A stretch of 64,000 nt of DNA from Sodalis sp. dw_96 (GTDB lineage Bacteria > Pseudomonadota > Gammaproteobacteria > Enterobacterales > Enterobacteriaceae): positions 1 through 64,000 of the forward strand of contig NZ_JAAVUT010000006.1 in assembly GCF_018449575.1 (NCBI RefSeq), given 5' to 3'. The notes under the pieces are model-generated. The model did no database searches. It saw only the letters and a list, made by a program, of their open reading frames with translations, and had not been told where the DNA came from. The stretch's first letter is position 1. Every line of letters begins with the position of its first letter. Below are positions 28,119 to 37,564 of this stretch, piece after piece. A program made the translations under genes and the position numbers.

Positions 28119-28937
28119 ATGACGATAAAATTGATAGCGATCGATATGGACGGGACCCTGTTAAATCATAAACATGAGATAACTCCCGCGGTCAAACAGG
28201 CCATAAGCGCAGCGCGGGAAAAGGGTGTCCATGTCGTACTGGCCACCGGCAGGCCTTTTATCGGCATACAGCGTTACCTGCTGGAGCTGGATTTACAACA
28301 AGAAGGGCATTACTGCATTACCAACAACGGCGCGCTGGTACAGCGGACGGTTAACGGCGATCGCGTATCGGAAACCACCCTCGATTTTGACGATTACCTC
28401 TATTTCGAGGCGTTGTCGCGGCAGCTAAACGTCCATTTTCACGCGCTGACTTTTTCCACGCTGTACACTGCTAATAGGGATATCGGTCGCTATACCGTTT
28501 ATGAAGCTTTTCTGACCGGCATGCCGTTAAAATTTCGCCGGGTAGATGAAATGAGCCGGGATCTCCGGTTTCCCAAAGTGATGATGATTGACGAGCCGGC
28601 GCTACTGGACCACGCCATCACCCAGATCCCCCAAGAAGCCTTTGATCGATACACCATCATGAAAAGCGCCGAATATTATCTGGAATTGTTGCGTAAAGAG
28701 GCCAATAAAGGTGCCGGCGTCAAGGCATTGGCGGAGCATCTGCATATCACGGCGGATGAGGTGATGACCATTGGTGATCAGGCGAATGATTTAGCGATGA
28801 TTAAGTATGCCGGCATTGGCGTGGCGATGGGGAATGGCATTGATGAAGTCAAGGCCGCCAGCCAGTTCGTGACCAAAAGCAATCTGGAGGACGGCGTGGC
28901 GGTGGCAATCGAGAAGTTTGTATTGAATTCCCGCTAG
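28119..28937 (+). CDS. yidA: Sugar-phosphatase YidA (HAD superfamily, Cof type)
   Basis: This 272-residue protein starts MTIKLIAIDMDGTLLNHKHE (ATG at 28119, preceded by AGAGGG). The HAD motifs are DMDGTLL (I), LATGRPF (II), KEANKGAGVKALAEHL (III) and MTIGDQANDLAMIKYAG (IV). Family members hydrolyse small phosphosugars. The longer frame back to 28059 lacks a start signal. The gene lies downstream of gyrB, as in E. coli, but across a 1 kb gap. Confidence 0.95.
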   Translation: MTIKLIAIDMDGTLLNHKHEITPAVKQAISAAREKGVHVVLATGRPFIGIQRYLLELDLQQEGHYCITNNGALVQRTVNGDRVSETTLDFDDYLYFEALSRQLNVHFHALTFSTLYTANRDIGRYTVYEAFLTGMPLKFRRVDEMSRDLRFPKVMMIDEPALLDHAITQIPQEAFDRYTIMKSAEYYLELLRKEANKGAGVKALAEHLHITADEVMTIGDQANDLAMIKYAGIGVAMGNGIDEVKAASQFVTKSNLEDGVAVAIEKFVLNSR

Positions 28938-29124
28938 CGTTGGGACATGAAGCGGAAACGTCTCAAAACCCCGGTCTTCCTTAGAGAAGGGTCTGCTCCT
29001 ATCAGACATGACGGAGAGGAGCCTGAGTGATGTGCCCGGATACTGAGGGTATTTCTATTCACTCAGTCATCTTGAAATAATTTCAAATGACCAAGGCTTC
29101 GCCGTTATGACGTAATGATTATTG

Positions 29125-29970
29125 TTATTTCGGAGAATTTAGCCTCAGAAATTGTCTCTGTTGACTTAATGTTACGGTATATATACTTTCACACCATTTA
29201 TATAGGGTGGCTCTGGTGATATCATATTTCGCGGCGGTGTCTTTCACATAAGCATCACTTTTACAAACCTCTGTAATAACTGATTTTTTGGATTTTATAC
29301 TATGTGTTCGTTTTGTTGTAGAATTATCCGACATTCTTTGCAAATATACCTGTGCGGCAAGTTGTGATAAGGCTGATGTTTTGTATTTGTCATTATCAAT
29401 ATTTAACTTCAAATGTTCCTTCATTTCGTTTATAGACTTACCGTAGAATTTCGGGCACCAGTGATAAAAATGTTGATGCGAAATTTTATGCTGGAGTGCT
29501 ACCCAGCGACAGCTGGATCCGGGGAGGCATGCTCTTATTAATATCGCACATATTCTGTTAGTGACGGCATCTCTATCAATGCCATTAACATGTCTTACAT
29601 CACTTGAATTAAGTCTATTTTTCTGATAAGAGCCGCGATGAGAGGCGGTATTCATTATACCTAAAGTGTCGTACCGGCTGTCGTGTATTTTTTTTGGCAA
29701 GGCTAAGTTAAAAGGATAATCATCTTCTTTTATATATTTTCCAAATATTTCGCCTTGATCAGATGAAAGATTATGTAAGTTTTTATGCTCATTTAAGGTA
29801 ATTATATTTTCGTTACTAATTGGTGGACGCATCGCTTGATACGGCTCGAAACTATTATTCGTTGTACTAATAACATTGCCGTTCACTTTTGAATAATTTA
29901 GAATCGTCTCCGCTTCCGGACCCTCTGTAGGAAAGTTTCCCTCCGCGGAAGAGAAATGAATGCCGTTCAT
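29125..29970 (-). CDS. Unrecognised protein with two helix-turn-helix repeats (paralogue of the next gene)
   Basis: This is a 281-residue protein. Its N-terminal half is polar and probably disordered. It has two related segments: residues about 138-187 (CAILIRACLPGSSCRWVALQ, then HQHFYHWCPKFYGKSINEMK) and about 228-276 (VITEVCKSDAYVKDTAAKYD, then TLYKWCESIYTVTLSQQR). Each has the layout of a transposase-OrfA-type helix-turn-helix ending in W-C-x-x-[FI]-Y. The neighbour at 30015 has the same two repeats, so the pair arose by duplication. Base composition is well below that of the flanks, which points to transfer. The function is unknown; DNA binding is inferred. Confidence 0.65.
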   Translation of the reverse strand: MNGIHFSSAEGNFPTEGPEAETILNYSKVNGNVISTTNNSFEPYQAMRPPISNENIITLNEHKNLHNLSSDQGEIFGKYIKEDDYPFNLALPKKIHDSRYDTLGIMNTASHRGSYQKNRLNSSDVRHVNGIDRDAVTNRICAILIRACLPGSSCRWVALQHKISHQHFYHWCPKFYGKSINEMKEHLKLNIDNDKYKTSALSQLAAQVYLQRMSDNSTTKRTHSIKSKKSVITEVCKSDAYVKDTAAKYDITRATLYKWCESIYTVTLSQQRQFLRLNSPK

Positions 29971-30014
29971 ATTGCTTGATCTCCTTCATTATATTTAGCT
30001 AATTAAAAGATGGC

Positions 30015-30899
30015 TTAGGACCCGTTCAAAAGTTCTGCCCCTATACCAGCCAGTATCGTTTGCTGAGATTTCCCGGTATTTTGCCAATGCTTTTTCCTAA
30101 AATCATTTAGAGTCAAATTATATATATTTTTACACCATCGATGGATTGAAGTAACGGCAATATCGTGATGTTTGGCAATCTCATATACAGGCTTATTAAT
30201 GTCACAAGCTTCTTTAATAATGTCTTCTTTTTGAGATAAGGTAAAACTCTTTTTTTTAGTTTCGATTTCATTAAAATAAATTATGGTATCAAGTAGCACT
30301 AAAGCTTTTTTACTAGGGGAATAATTTATATAGATGTTCTCTAAACATTTTTTTAATTCTTTGATGGTCATTGAAAAATGTTTTTTACTCCAATTGAATA
30401 TATATTGATGTGGAATATCATATTTTTTAGCCACTCTGCTACAGTTAGAATATGGATGGCATGCCTCAAGCACAATGGAGCACTTTTCTTCGTAGGTTCT
30501 CATGTCGTGGCTAGCCCAATGGGTGCGATACGGCTTAGCTTCTTTTTCGTGTTTAACGTACTGTAGCTTTTTAGATAGAAGGTTTTTTGATTTTTCAATC
30601 TGATGTGATGGAGCGTCATTAGGTTTTGACAGAGTTAAATCAAGAGGAAGGCTATCGAGCATTTCGAGTGACTCTCGTTCAAAATAACTTGGCGTAACCA
30701 GGGTTCTAAATCCCTCTGTGCTATGCCTATTATTTTTGCTGTTCGCACTTATTTGCTGATACGCTTCATCTAACTTGACATTAACATTGGAGGCTTTATT
30801 CAATTCTAACATTAACCTCAGCATATTTGGATTATAGTCTTGTCGGGTATCGTTTCCATGAATATTTTCCCTGCCAAAAGGGAAACCTATGGTGTTCAT
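30015..30899 (-). CDS. Unrecognised protein with two helix-turn-helix repeats (paralogue of the previous gene)
   Basis: This 294-residue protein has a polar N-terminal half containing LDSLPLDLTLSKP, which parallels DYPFNLALPKK of its neighbour. Two HTH-like repeats follow: residues about 138-187 (CSIVLEACHPYSNCSRVAKK, then HQYIFNWSKKHFSMTIKELK) and about 223-271 (EDIIKEACDINKPVYEIAKH, then SIHRWCKNIYNLTLNDFRKK). It begins MNTIGFP, close to MNGIHFS of the paralogue. It is AT-rich and lies upstream of the other gene on the same strand with 44 bases between. I cannot assign a family or function. Confidence 0.65.
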   Translation of the reverse strand: MNTIGFPFGRENIHGNDTRQDYNPNMLRLMLELNKASNVNVKLDEAYQQISANSKNNRHSTEGFRTLVTPSYFERESLEMLDSLPLDLTLSKPNDAPSHQIEKSKNLLSKKLQYVKHEKEAKPYRTHWASHDMRTYEEKCSIVLEACHPYSNCSRVAKKYDIPHQYIFNWSKKHFSMTIKELKKCLENIYINYSPSKKALVLLDTIIYFNEIETKKKSFTLSQKEDIIKEACDINKPVYEIAKHHDIAVTSIHRWCKNIYNLTLNDFRKKHWQNTGKSQQTILAGIGAELLNGS

Positions 30900-31271
30900 T
30901 TTGATTGATCTCCATAATAATTTAAGCTTCTTAAATGCCGCTTAAAAATGCTAACTAGAAATAATAAAACAACTGTTTTTATTAAAATAATTTAGAAAGA
31001 ATTTATTTCTCATCAAGGTAAAAAAATATAACACAGCATTTATAAATTTTATGACAATAAGCTTTCATCAATAGCGGGCATGGCGGATGCATTATGCTTT
31101 CCCACCCCTTACCACATCCGCCAGAGAGTGCGAATCTGGGTGCGACGTTACGGGTTCGGCACGTCGTTACCCGGCCCCCTCAGATCCATCTCACAGTTTG
31201 TTGTTAAATCTTTTGTTGTTCACCATACACTTTGGTTAGAATGCTAACTCGTGGTAGGTATGGAGATTGTT
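30900..31271. other. Intergenic region with a weak hairpin
   Basis: This gap holds the divergent promoters of the double-HTH gene and the sugar kinase. A CGACG/CGTCG inverted pair near 31141-31175 is the only structure I see. Composition shifts from AT-rich to normal across it, which may mark the edge of the acquired patch. Confidence 0.35.
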
Positions 31272-32861
31272 ATGGAAAACCCGTGTTTTATCGGTGTGGA
31301 TGTGGGTTCCGCCAGCGTCCGCGCGGGGGTTTTTGACCGGCGGGGCCAGCGGCTGGCTTTTGCCGTGCGTCCGATTGATCAATATCACCCTCGCCCGGGC
31401 GTGGTGGAGCAATCATCACGGCAAATCTGGTCCCGGGCCTGCGAGGCAATCAAAGAGGCGGTGAAGGAGGCCGGGGTTGCCCCGGCTTCGGTGGTTTCGC
31501 TGGGCTTTGATGCTACCTGCTCCCTGGTGATGGTGGATGACCTGGGGCAAGGTATTTCCGTTGCTGAAGACGGGGACGCCGAGCGCGATATCATTATGTG
31601 GATGGATCACCGGGCAGTAGAGGAAGCGCAGGCGATCAATGCCACTGGCGATGAAGCGCTTGCCTATGTCGGCGGGGAAGTGAGCGTGGAAATGCAATTG
31701 CCGAAAGTATTATGGCTTAAGCGGCATTTCCCCGAACGTTACCAGCGGGCCGTGAGACTGTTCGATTTAGCTGATTTCCTGGTATGGCGCGCTACCGGCG
31801 CCGATGTTGCCAGTGTGTGCACCCTGACCTGCAAATGGAATTATCTGGCCCATGAGCACCGCTTCAGCACATCGCTTTTACAGGCGGTGGGGTTAACGGA
31901 TTTATTGGGAAAAGTGCCGCCGACCATACTGGAGCTGGGCCAGTCGGCGGGAGCCTTGAGCGAAACGGCGGCAGGCCAGTGCGGCCTGACAACCGGGGTA
32001 ATCGTGGCCGGCGGTATCATTGATGCCCATGCGGGCGGCCTGGCGCTGGTGAGCTCACGTCCCAAGGGAACGCTGGCGATTATCAGCGGCACATCGAACT
32101 GCCATATGCTGGTCAATCGTAAAGAGATACATGTGCCCGGCGTCTGGGGGCCTTATTGGGGTGCGATGTTGCCGGACTGGTGGCTTAGCGAGGGGGGACA
32201 AAGCGCCGCCGGCGCGCTGGTGGACTGGACGCTGCGACAACACGCCGCCTGGCCGCTGTTGCAGCAGCAGGCGGCTCAAGAGCAGTGCAGTGAGTACAGC
32301 CTGCTTAACCGATGGGTGGCGATACTGGAGCAGCGAGAACCTCTGCCCACCCGGCAACTGCACGTCTTGGCGGATCACTATGGCAACCGTTCACCCAGAG
32401 CCAATCCCCATGCCCGGGGTGCGGTTATCGGTCTGAGCCTTGAACAGGGGCCGGATGCCCTGGCCCGACTCTATCTCGCCACATTGCAGTCCATTGCCTA
32501 CGGCACCCGCCATATTATCGATACCATGAATCAGGCCGGTCACCACATTACCCGCTTGATGATCTGTGGCGGTGCGACGAAAAATCCTCTTTGGCTGCGT
32601 GAGTATGCCAATGTCACCGGTTGCGATATCGAGCTGTCGGCGGAAGACGATGTAGTGACGCTGGGGGCGGCGTTATTGGGTGCGGTTGCCGCCCGGATTT
32701 ATCCCTCATTAACCGATGCCGCCAGGGCGCTGGTAAGATCGGGTGAAATATGTAAGGCGGACGGCCGGCAGGCCGCTTTTCATCTGGCGAAATACCAGGT
32801 TTATTTACGTATGTATGAGGATCTGCAGCAGGCCGAGAAGGTGATGGGTCCTTGGTGCTGA
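31272..32861 (+). CDS. FGGY-family carbohydrate kinase (D-ribulokinase-like)
   Basis: The ATG at 31272 follows GGAG at a good distance; earlier GTG/ATG codons (31251, 31260) have poorer signals. The 529-residue product has the N-terminal phosphate loop GVDVGSASVRAGVFD, the SLGFDATCS and MWMDHRAV substrate region, and the C-terminal IISGTSNCHM and CGGATKNPLWLREYANVTG. Similarity is to the YDR109C/YpCarbK ribulokinase-like branch of FGGY kinases rather than to XylB or GlpK. It phosphorylates a ketopentose or pentitol. No transporter or isomerase is next to it, so the substrate is uncertain. Confidence 0.85.
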   Translation: MENPCFIGVDVGSASVRAGVFDRRGQRLAFAVRPIDQYHPRPGVVEQSSRQIWSRACEAIKEAVKEAGVAPASVVSLGFDATCSLVMVDDLGQGISVAEDGDAERDIIMWMDHRAVEEAQAINATGDEALAYVGGEVSVEMQLPKVLWLKRHFPERYQRAVRLFDLADFLVWRATGADVASVCTLTCKWNYLAHEHRFSTSLLQAVGLTDLLGKVPPTILELGQSAGALSETAAGQCGLTTGVIVAGGIIDAHAGGLALVSSRPKGTLAIISGTSNCHMLVNRKEIHVPGVWGPYWGAMLPDWWLSEGGQSAAGALVDWTLRQHAAWPLLQQQAAQEQCSEYSLLNRWVAILEQREPLPTRQLHVLADHYGNRSPRANPHARGAVIGLSLEQGPDALARLYLATLQSIAYGTRHIIDTMNQAGHHITRLMICGGATKNPLWLREYANVTGCDIELSAEDDVVTLGAALLGAVAARIYPSLTDAARALVRSGEICKADGRQAAFHLAKYQVYLRMYEDLQQAEKVMGPWC

Positions 32862-32916
32862 CATCAAAAACGGGAGCCGCGAATGCAAAATACGCCGTTA
32901 ATCCGGGTAAAGGGGG

Positions 32917-33246
32917 CTAATTGGCCGGCGGAGTGTTATGGCCGTTAGCCGAGGGGTCTCCATGCAACATGCGTTCACGGGGGGATTCCAGGCGTTTATC
33001 GCTGTCCCGGCGCAGATAATCATAGGGCAGCAGCATGGTGTCAAGTACTGCGGAAAAAGGCAAATCGACCGCCGCGAAGGGGATCATGCTCCAACTGGTA
33101 TCGTCATCCTCCAATACAGCCAGGCTGGCGCGGGTTCCGGGATAATAACCCTGATTGGGACCAGTATGGGTCATCACGCTGGAACATCCTGTGCCGCCCA
33201 TTAATGCGCAGCTTGCCGTGAGAAAGAGTAATGTTGTTTTTAACAT
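32917..33246 (-). CDS. yidQ: YidQ/YceK family lipoprotein
   Basis: This 109-residue protein has a lipoprotein signal ending in LMGGTGCSS (lipobox Cys at about residue 21), then GYYPGTRASLAVL, VDLPFSAVLDTMLLPYDYLR, typical of the DUF1375 family. It is a probable outer-membrane lipoprotein of unknown role. It is divergent from ibpA, the same neighbour as in E. coli. Confidence 0.88.
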   Translation of the reverse strand: MLKTTLLFLTASCALMGGTGCSSVMTHTGPNQGYYPGTRASLAVLEDDDTSWSMIPFAAVDLPFSAVLDTMLLPYDYLRRDSDKRLESPRERMLHGDPSANGHNTPPAN

Positions 33247-33409
33247 GGTTTCTCTGCATCCATTTTTTCTATAATATTTTGATGACTAAGCATCATTCGC
33301 ATTATTCAGAATGAATAGAAATGCTAATCCAGCCCATAGAGTGTAATATATAATAAGCTCTTCTCTGTCTGATTTCCCCTATTTGACGATAATTTTTTTG
33401 TATCCTACC

Positions 33410-33438
33410 CTTGAAAAAATTGCCGGCACCACCATTTT
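33410..33438 (+). promoter_or_regulatory. Sigma-32-type promoter of ibpA
   Basis: CTTGAAA (33410-33416) followed at heat-shock spacing by CCACCATTTT (around 33429-33438) resembles the sigma-32 consensus CTTGAAA...CCCCATNT. It lies about 100 bases before the ibpA start, where the E. coli heat-shock promoter is. Confidence 0.6.
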
Positions 33439-33484
33439 ATAGTTGTGACCGTAAAAGTACGCCGTAAGGGTATTTAGTCACCGA

Positions 33485-33538
33485 CCTGTCCATTCGGAAG
33501 GTTGTTTATCACCTCGCTGATTTTTGGAGGCTTTAGCC
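33485..33538 (+). promoter_or_regulatory. ROSE-type RNA thermometer of ibpA
   Basis: The leader ends in a hairpin in which UCGCU (33514-33518), within ACCTCGCTGA, faces the GGAGG ribosome-binding site (33526-33530) eight bases before the ATG. The U(U/C)GCU element opposite the Shine-Dalgarno is the defining feature of ROSE thermometers on ibpA-type heat-shock genes. Confidence 0.75.
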
Positions 33539-33952
33539 ATGCGTAATTTTGATTTATCACCCCTATACCGTTCCGCCATCGGTTTCGATCGGCTGGTCAA
33601 CCTGCTTGAAGCCGGACAAACCCAAAGTAACGGCGGCTATCCTCCCTACAATGTGGAATTGGTGAATGAAAACCAATATCGTATTGCCATTGCCGTTGCT
33701 GGTTTTGCCGAAGATGAGCTCGACATAACCGCCCACGATAACCTTTTGACGATAAAAGGCGCTCATGGGGATGAACCCACGGAACGTAACTATTTATACC
33801 AGGGTATCGCCGAGCGGAATTTCGAACGTAAATTTCAATTGGCCGAACATATCCAAATTAAAGGCGCCAATTTGGAAAATGGACTGCTTTATATTGATTT
33901 GGAACGGGTGGTTCCGGAAACATTAAAACCGCGCCGAATTGAAATCAAGTAA
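33539..33952 (+). CDS. ibpA: Small heat shock protein IbpA
   Basis: This 137-residue alpha-crystallin-type chaperone begins [20 protein letters not shown] and contains [20 protein letters not shown] and the C-terminal [13 protein letters not shown] with the I-x-I-type tail RRIEIK. It binds unfolding proteins at aggregates with IbpB. The start at 33539 follows GGAGG. The leader carries a sigma-32 promoter and a ROSE element. The ibpA-ibpB order is conserved, but a palindromic repeat sits between them. Confidence 0.97.
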   Translation: MRNFDLSPLYRSAIGFDRLVNLLEAGQTQSNGGYPPYNVELVNENQYRIAIAVAGFAEDELDITAHDNLLTIKGAHGDEPTERNYLYQGIAERNFERKFQLAEHIQIKGANLENGLLYIDLERVVPETLKPRRIEIK

Positions 33953-34024
33953 ATCAGTCGGGTTCCGACGCCACAGTATGTAATAACATCCGCCTGCCGA
34001 ATTCGGAGGCTAACTTAACAATTA

Positions 34025-34085
34025 TATACCCACTCGATTCCGAGCTGCGGCCAACACAGCGGCAACGTGAAAGATGAAGGGTATA
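34025..34085. repeat. Enterobacterial palindromic repeat (MITE-like), copy 1
   Basis: A 61-bp element runs from TATACCC to GGGTATA with inner segments CGAGCTGCGG, CCAACACAGC and CGTGAAAGATGAAGG that match the other copies in reverse orientation. It lies between ibpA and ibpB and ends directly before the ibpB thermometer. It belongs with copies at 38567, 42285 and 59831. Confidence 0.75.
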
Positions 34086-34119
34086 GCGGATTATCTCGCT
34101 TCATAGAAGGAGTAAAACC
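34086..34119 (+). promoter_or_regulatory. ROSE-type RNA thermometer of ibpB
   Basis: UCGCU (34096-34100) lies opposite AAGGAG (34107-34112), with CUUC/GAAG pairing around an AUA loop, eight bases from the ibpB ATG. This is the same arrangement as upstream of ibpA. Confidence 0.65.
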
Positions 34120-34572
34120 ATGCGTAACTATGATCTCTCTCCACTATTTCGTCAGTGGATCGGTTTTGATAAATTAGCCAGCAGTATGCAGGGTAATCAG
34201 GAAGACCTTGGCTTCCCGCCCTATAATATCGAAAAAAGCGATGATAACCATTATCGCATCAGTCTGGCATTAGCCGGTTTCCGGCAGGAAGAACTGACCA
34301 TCGAGCTTGAGGGTGCGCGATTAAGCATCGACGGCAAACCCACATTGCCGGAAAAGAACGTGGAATATCTCCATCATGGCTTGGTCACCAAGGCTTTCTC
34401 CCTGAGTTTTACCCTGGCTGAACATATGTCGGTAACCCAGGCTGAATTTACCAACGGCTTATTGCATATCGATCTGGAACGCCATGTTCCCGAGTCTTTG
34501 CAGCCCCGTCGTATCGCCATCGAAAGCGGCGCCCAATCCCCGGCGCTGGAACACCAGGCGGATGGGCAATAA
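34120..34572 (+). CDS. ibpB: Small heat shock protein IbpB
   Basis: This 150-residue paralogue of IbpA begins [20 protein letters not shown], with [20 protein letters not shown] and [20 protein letters not shown]. It cooperates with IbpA to hold aggregated proteins for refolding by ClpB/DnaK. Its own ROSE-like leader suggests extra heat control at translation. Confidence 0.96.
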   Translation: MRNYDLSPLFRQWIGFDKLASSMQGNQEDLGFPPYNIEKSDDNHYRISLALAGFRQEELTIELEGARLSIDGKPTLPEKNVEYLHHGLVTKAFSLSFTLAEHMSVTQAEFTNGLLHIDLERHVPESLQPRRIAIESGAQSPALEHQADGQ

Positions 34573-34803
34573 AGCCATTGATGTGCGTCTGAGTGGCGGC
34601 AGGAAAATGATCTGTGACCTTTGGATGCCGCCATTATGGCATTCCATGTTGGCGGTATCGTTAGCGCTTTTTTGATGTGCCAAGATTGAACCCGCCACGG
34701 TGAAGACATATTCAACTGCATCTCTCTGTGTCTGAATAATTGTTCAGCAGGTGAGATGCAGTTTTTTATGTTAAACAAACCAAACGACTCTATTACCGAT
34801 AGA

Positions 34804-36063
34804 TTATTGAACGGCGGCTTCCCGGTGCGCCCGCTCCACTTCTTCCGCCAAAATGGCGATGCCGCGTTCGATTTTATCGGCCTCGGGGACATAATTCATG
34901 CGCATGCATTGATGCGCGTGGGGCCAGTCGGGCTCGAGACCGGGGAAAAAATAGTGGCCCGGCACCATTAATACGCCGCGCTGTTTGAGACGTTGATACA
35001 ATATCTCGGTAGTGATGGGTAGGTTTTGAAACCACAACCATAAAAATATCGCCCCTTCCGGTTTGTGGATCAGGCACCGCTCCGGCGGCAGATAACGCCT
35101 CAGCGTGGTTATGGTCTGCGTCACGCGCTGCCGGTAAAAGGGCCGGATGACGTTTTCGGACAAAGAAATCAAATCGCCGCGGCGGATCATGGCGGCGGCC
35201 AGCGCCGGACCAAGCCCCCCGGGGGCCAGGCTGATGATGCCGTTCAGATTGCTGACGGCGGAAATCACCTTCTCGCCGGCAATAACGATGCCGCAGCGTA
35301 CGCCGGGTAATCCCAGCTTCGATAGACTCATACAGAGAATGATATTCGGATTCCACAGCGGCGCGGCCTCGCTGAAGATGATGCCCGGGAATGGCAGTCC
35401 ATAGGCGTTGTCGATTAATAACGGGATATTGTGCTGTTGAGCCAGGGCATCAAGGCGCAGCAATTCCTGATCGGTAATCACATTGCCGGTGGGGTTGGTG
35501 GGGCGTGATACGCAAATCAGGCCAATATCCTCACCCACCTGCAGATGGTCGAAATCAACATGATATTTAAACTGACCGTCCGGCAAGCGGGCAATATTCG
35601 GCTTGGTGGAAACGAACATATTCTCTTCCAGCCCGGCATCGGCATAACCCAGGTATTCCGGCGCCAGAGGGAACAGCACTTTCCTCAGGCTGCCGTCCTC
35701 GGCCCGCCCGGCAAAGAGGTTGAATAAATAAAAGAAGGCGCTTTGGCTGCCATTGGTCAGCGCGATGTTCTTTTCACTTACCGCCCAGCCGAGCTCTTTG
35801 CGCAACAGGGCCGCCAAGGCGGTTAACAAGGCGTTTTTCCCCTGCGGGCCATCGTAATTGCACAATGCTTCCGCCAGAGTTCCCTCATCCAGCATGGAAC
35901 GGCAAAGATCGTGAAAATAGGCTTCCATCGCCGGAATGGCCGCGGGATTGCCGCCGCCAAGCATAATAGCCCCCGGTGTGCGCAGGCCGTCGTTCATATC
36001 GTCCATCAGTTGGGCGATGCCCGAATGGCGGGTGAATTTGGTTCCGAAAAGCGAAAAGGTCAT
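34804..36063 (-). CDS. avtA: Valine--pyruvate transaminase
   Basis: This 419-residue fold-type I PLP enzyme begins MTFSLFGTKFTRHSGIAQLM, with GGGNPAAIPAME, YDGPQGKNALL, the LCVSRPTNPTGNVI loop and the PLP-lysine region CMSLSKLGLPGVRCGI. It makes alanine and 2-oxoisovalerate from valine and pyruvate. Length agrees with E. coli AvtA (417). It stands alone and is convergent with ibpB. Confidence 0.95.
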   Translation of the reverse strand: MTFSLFGTKFTRHSGIAQLMDDMNDGLRTPGAIMLGGGNPAAIPAMEAYFHDLCRSMLDEGTLAEALCNYDGPQGKNALLTALAALLRKELGWAVSEKNIALTNGSQSAFFYLFNLFAGRAEDGSLRKVLFPLAPEYLGYADAGLEENMFVSTKPNIARLPDGQFKYHVDFDHLQVGEDIGLICVSRPTNPTGNVITDQELLRLDALAQQHNIPLLIDNAYGLPFPGIIFSEAAPLWNPNIILCMSLSKLGLPGVRCGIVIAGEKVISAVSNLNGIISLAPGGLGPALAAAMIRRGDLISLSENVIRPFYRQRVTQTITTLRRYLPPERCLIHKPEGAIFLWLWFQNLPITTEILYQRLKQRGVLMVPGHYFFPGLEPDWPHAHQCMRMNYVPEADKIERGIAILAEEVERAHREAAVQ

Positions 36064-36201
36064 GTTGGGTGAATGTTAAAAGTTGTTATGGGATATGGAA
36101 TACCATACCGCCTCTGCCACGCCAGGCAATAGATATTTGTTATTGGCTGAATGACTGAAGGCCCTTTGTTCACCTGCCGGCCTTGTGAGAAAGGCCCGGC
36201 T

Positions 36202-37206
36202 TTAAATCAGGTCCAGTCCGCGCAGTTCGGTTTTCAGATAGGCGTAGTAAATCGGCGCGGCCACCAGTCCCTCCAATCCAAAGGCGGCTTCGAACACCAG
36301 CATTGCCAATAGCAACTCCCAGGATTTAGCCTGGATCCGGTTGCCGACGATTTCCGCGTTGAGAAAATACTCCAGCTTGTGGATCAGTATCAGGTACAAG
36401 AGCATCACGCCACCCACCGGCAGCGAGACCGATAGCGCCGAGATGATAAACATGAAATTCGAAATCAGATTTCCGATTATCGGCAATAAACCGAAGATGA
36501 AGGTTGCCACCACCAGCGTTTTGGACAGCGGCAGATGAATCTTGAACAAGGGAAAAACCACGAAGATCAAAATGGACGTCAGGATGGTATTGACCAAAGA
36601 AACCTTGATCTGCGCAAACACGATATTGCGAAAAGAGCTGGATAGATTCTGGATGCGTTGCAGCATCTGTTCCCGAAAGTAGGTGGTGCGGCCGGAGGGT
36701 TTGTTCAACGAAATGATGGCGCCGATGATCAAACCAATCAAAATGGTGAGCAGGCCATGCAGAAAGCTGCGTCCCATGTTCCTGATCGTGATCAGGTTTT
36801 TCTCCACCAGGGCGAACACTTCATTTTTAAGCTCTTCCGCGCTTTCCGGCAGGAAGGCGGGGAAGCTCGCGGGAATGCGGTTTTTAATGCCGGAAAAAAT
36901 GCGGTTTGTTTCGGCGGTGACATCAATGCCGCGCTGGATGTTTGAGGTCAGGAAGCTCACCAGGCTGACGATGGCTATCGTCATGACGATGACCACCACG
37001 GCGGCGATGATGCTGACCACCAGCCATCTTGCCCGGGTGCCGCCAATCAGACGTTCAAACCAGGGGGTCATGGCGAAAATGATTTCATAGGCCAGGAAAC
37101 CAGCGACAAAGCAGGGAAATAAATGCAGAGGGATGATGATAGCAATAAAAAATATCATCAAAATATAGGTACTGATTTTTATATAGTCGTGACTGCTGGT
37201 CATCAT
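36202..37206 (-). CDS. AI-2E family transporter
   Basis: This 334-residue membrane protein has about seven to eight hydrophobic segments, a long amphipathic central region (residues about 85-160), and motifs LLTILIGLIIGAIISLN, IIGNLISNFMFIISALSV and FEAAFGLEGLVAAPIYYAYL. These place it in the AI-2E/PerM permease family. The family name is historical and substrates differ. I see no operon partner. The exact transported compound is unknown. Confidence 0.85.
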   Translation of the reverse strand: MMTSSHDYIKISTYILMIFFIAIIIPLHLFPCFVAGFLAYEIIFAMTPWFERLIGGTRARWLVVSIIAAVVVIVMTIAIVSLVSFLTSNIQRGIDVTAETNRIFSGIKNRIPASFPAFLPESAEELKNEVFALVEKNLITIRNMGRSFLHGLLTILIGLIIGAIISLNKPSGRTTYFREQMLQRIQNLSSSFRNIVFAQIKVSLVNTILTSILIFVVFPLFKIHLPLSKTLVVATFIFGLLPIIGNLISNFMFIISALSVSLPVGGVMLLYLILIHKLEYFLNAEIVGNRIQAKSWELLLAMLVFEAAFGLEGLVAAPIYYAYLKTELRGLDLI

Positions 37207-37564
37207 TGTTCCTTGCTATGTCGTTCCTTGCAAACCCGTCGGTTCATCACATATCGCTGATAAAAGTAAAGCACATGCCCGCATAGCGGCAAAGGCCATT
37301 TTTCACCGGTGGTGAAAAATGCGACCGGCCTTGGCATTGCTCGCTTATGGGGATGCCGCGACAGCGGATATCATACGCCTCTGTGGGGGGTTAGTGAGCC
37401 GTTATTCGCGCTTTGCGGCTGCTGAAGCGGGGTTTAGGTAACGGCCGGTATCAACTTATAGCGATACTAAAGAACTTTGTCGCGATCGGCGGCGACTTAT
37501 TGTGATAATGCGAAGATTGGTAACGATCGGACAGCGCCTCGCGGCGATATCCGATCGCCGGGTA

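Noticed and set aside
32917-33246. Plus-strand frame overlapping yidQ
   Set aside because: The minus-strand frame has a lipoprotein signal and family match and the conserved ibpA neighbour, so the plus frame is a shadow.
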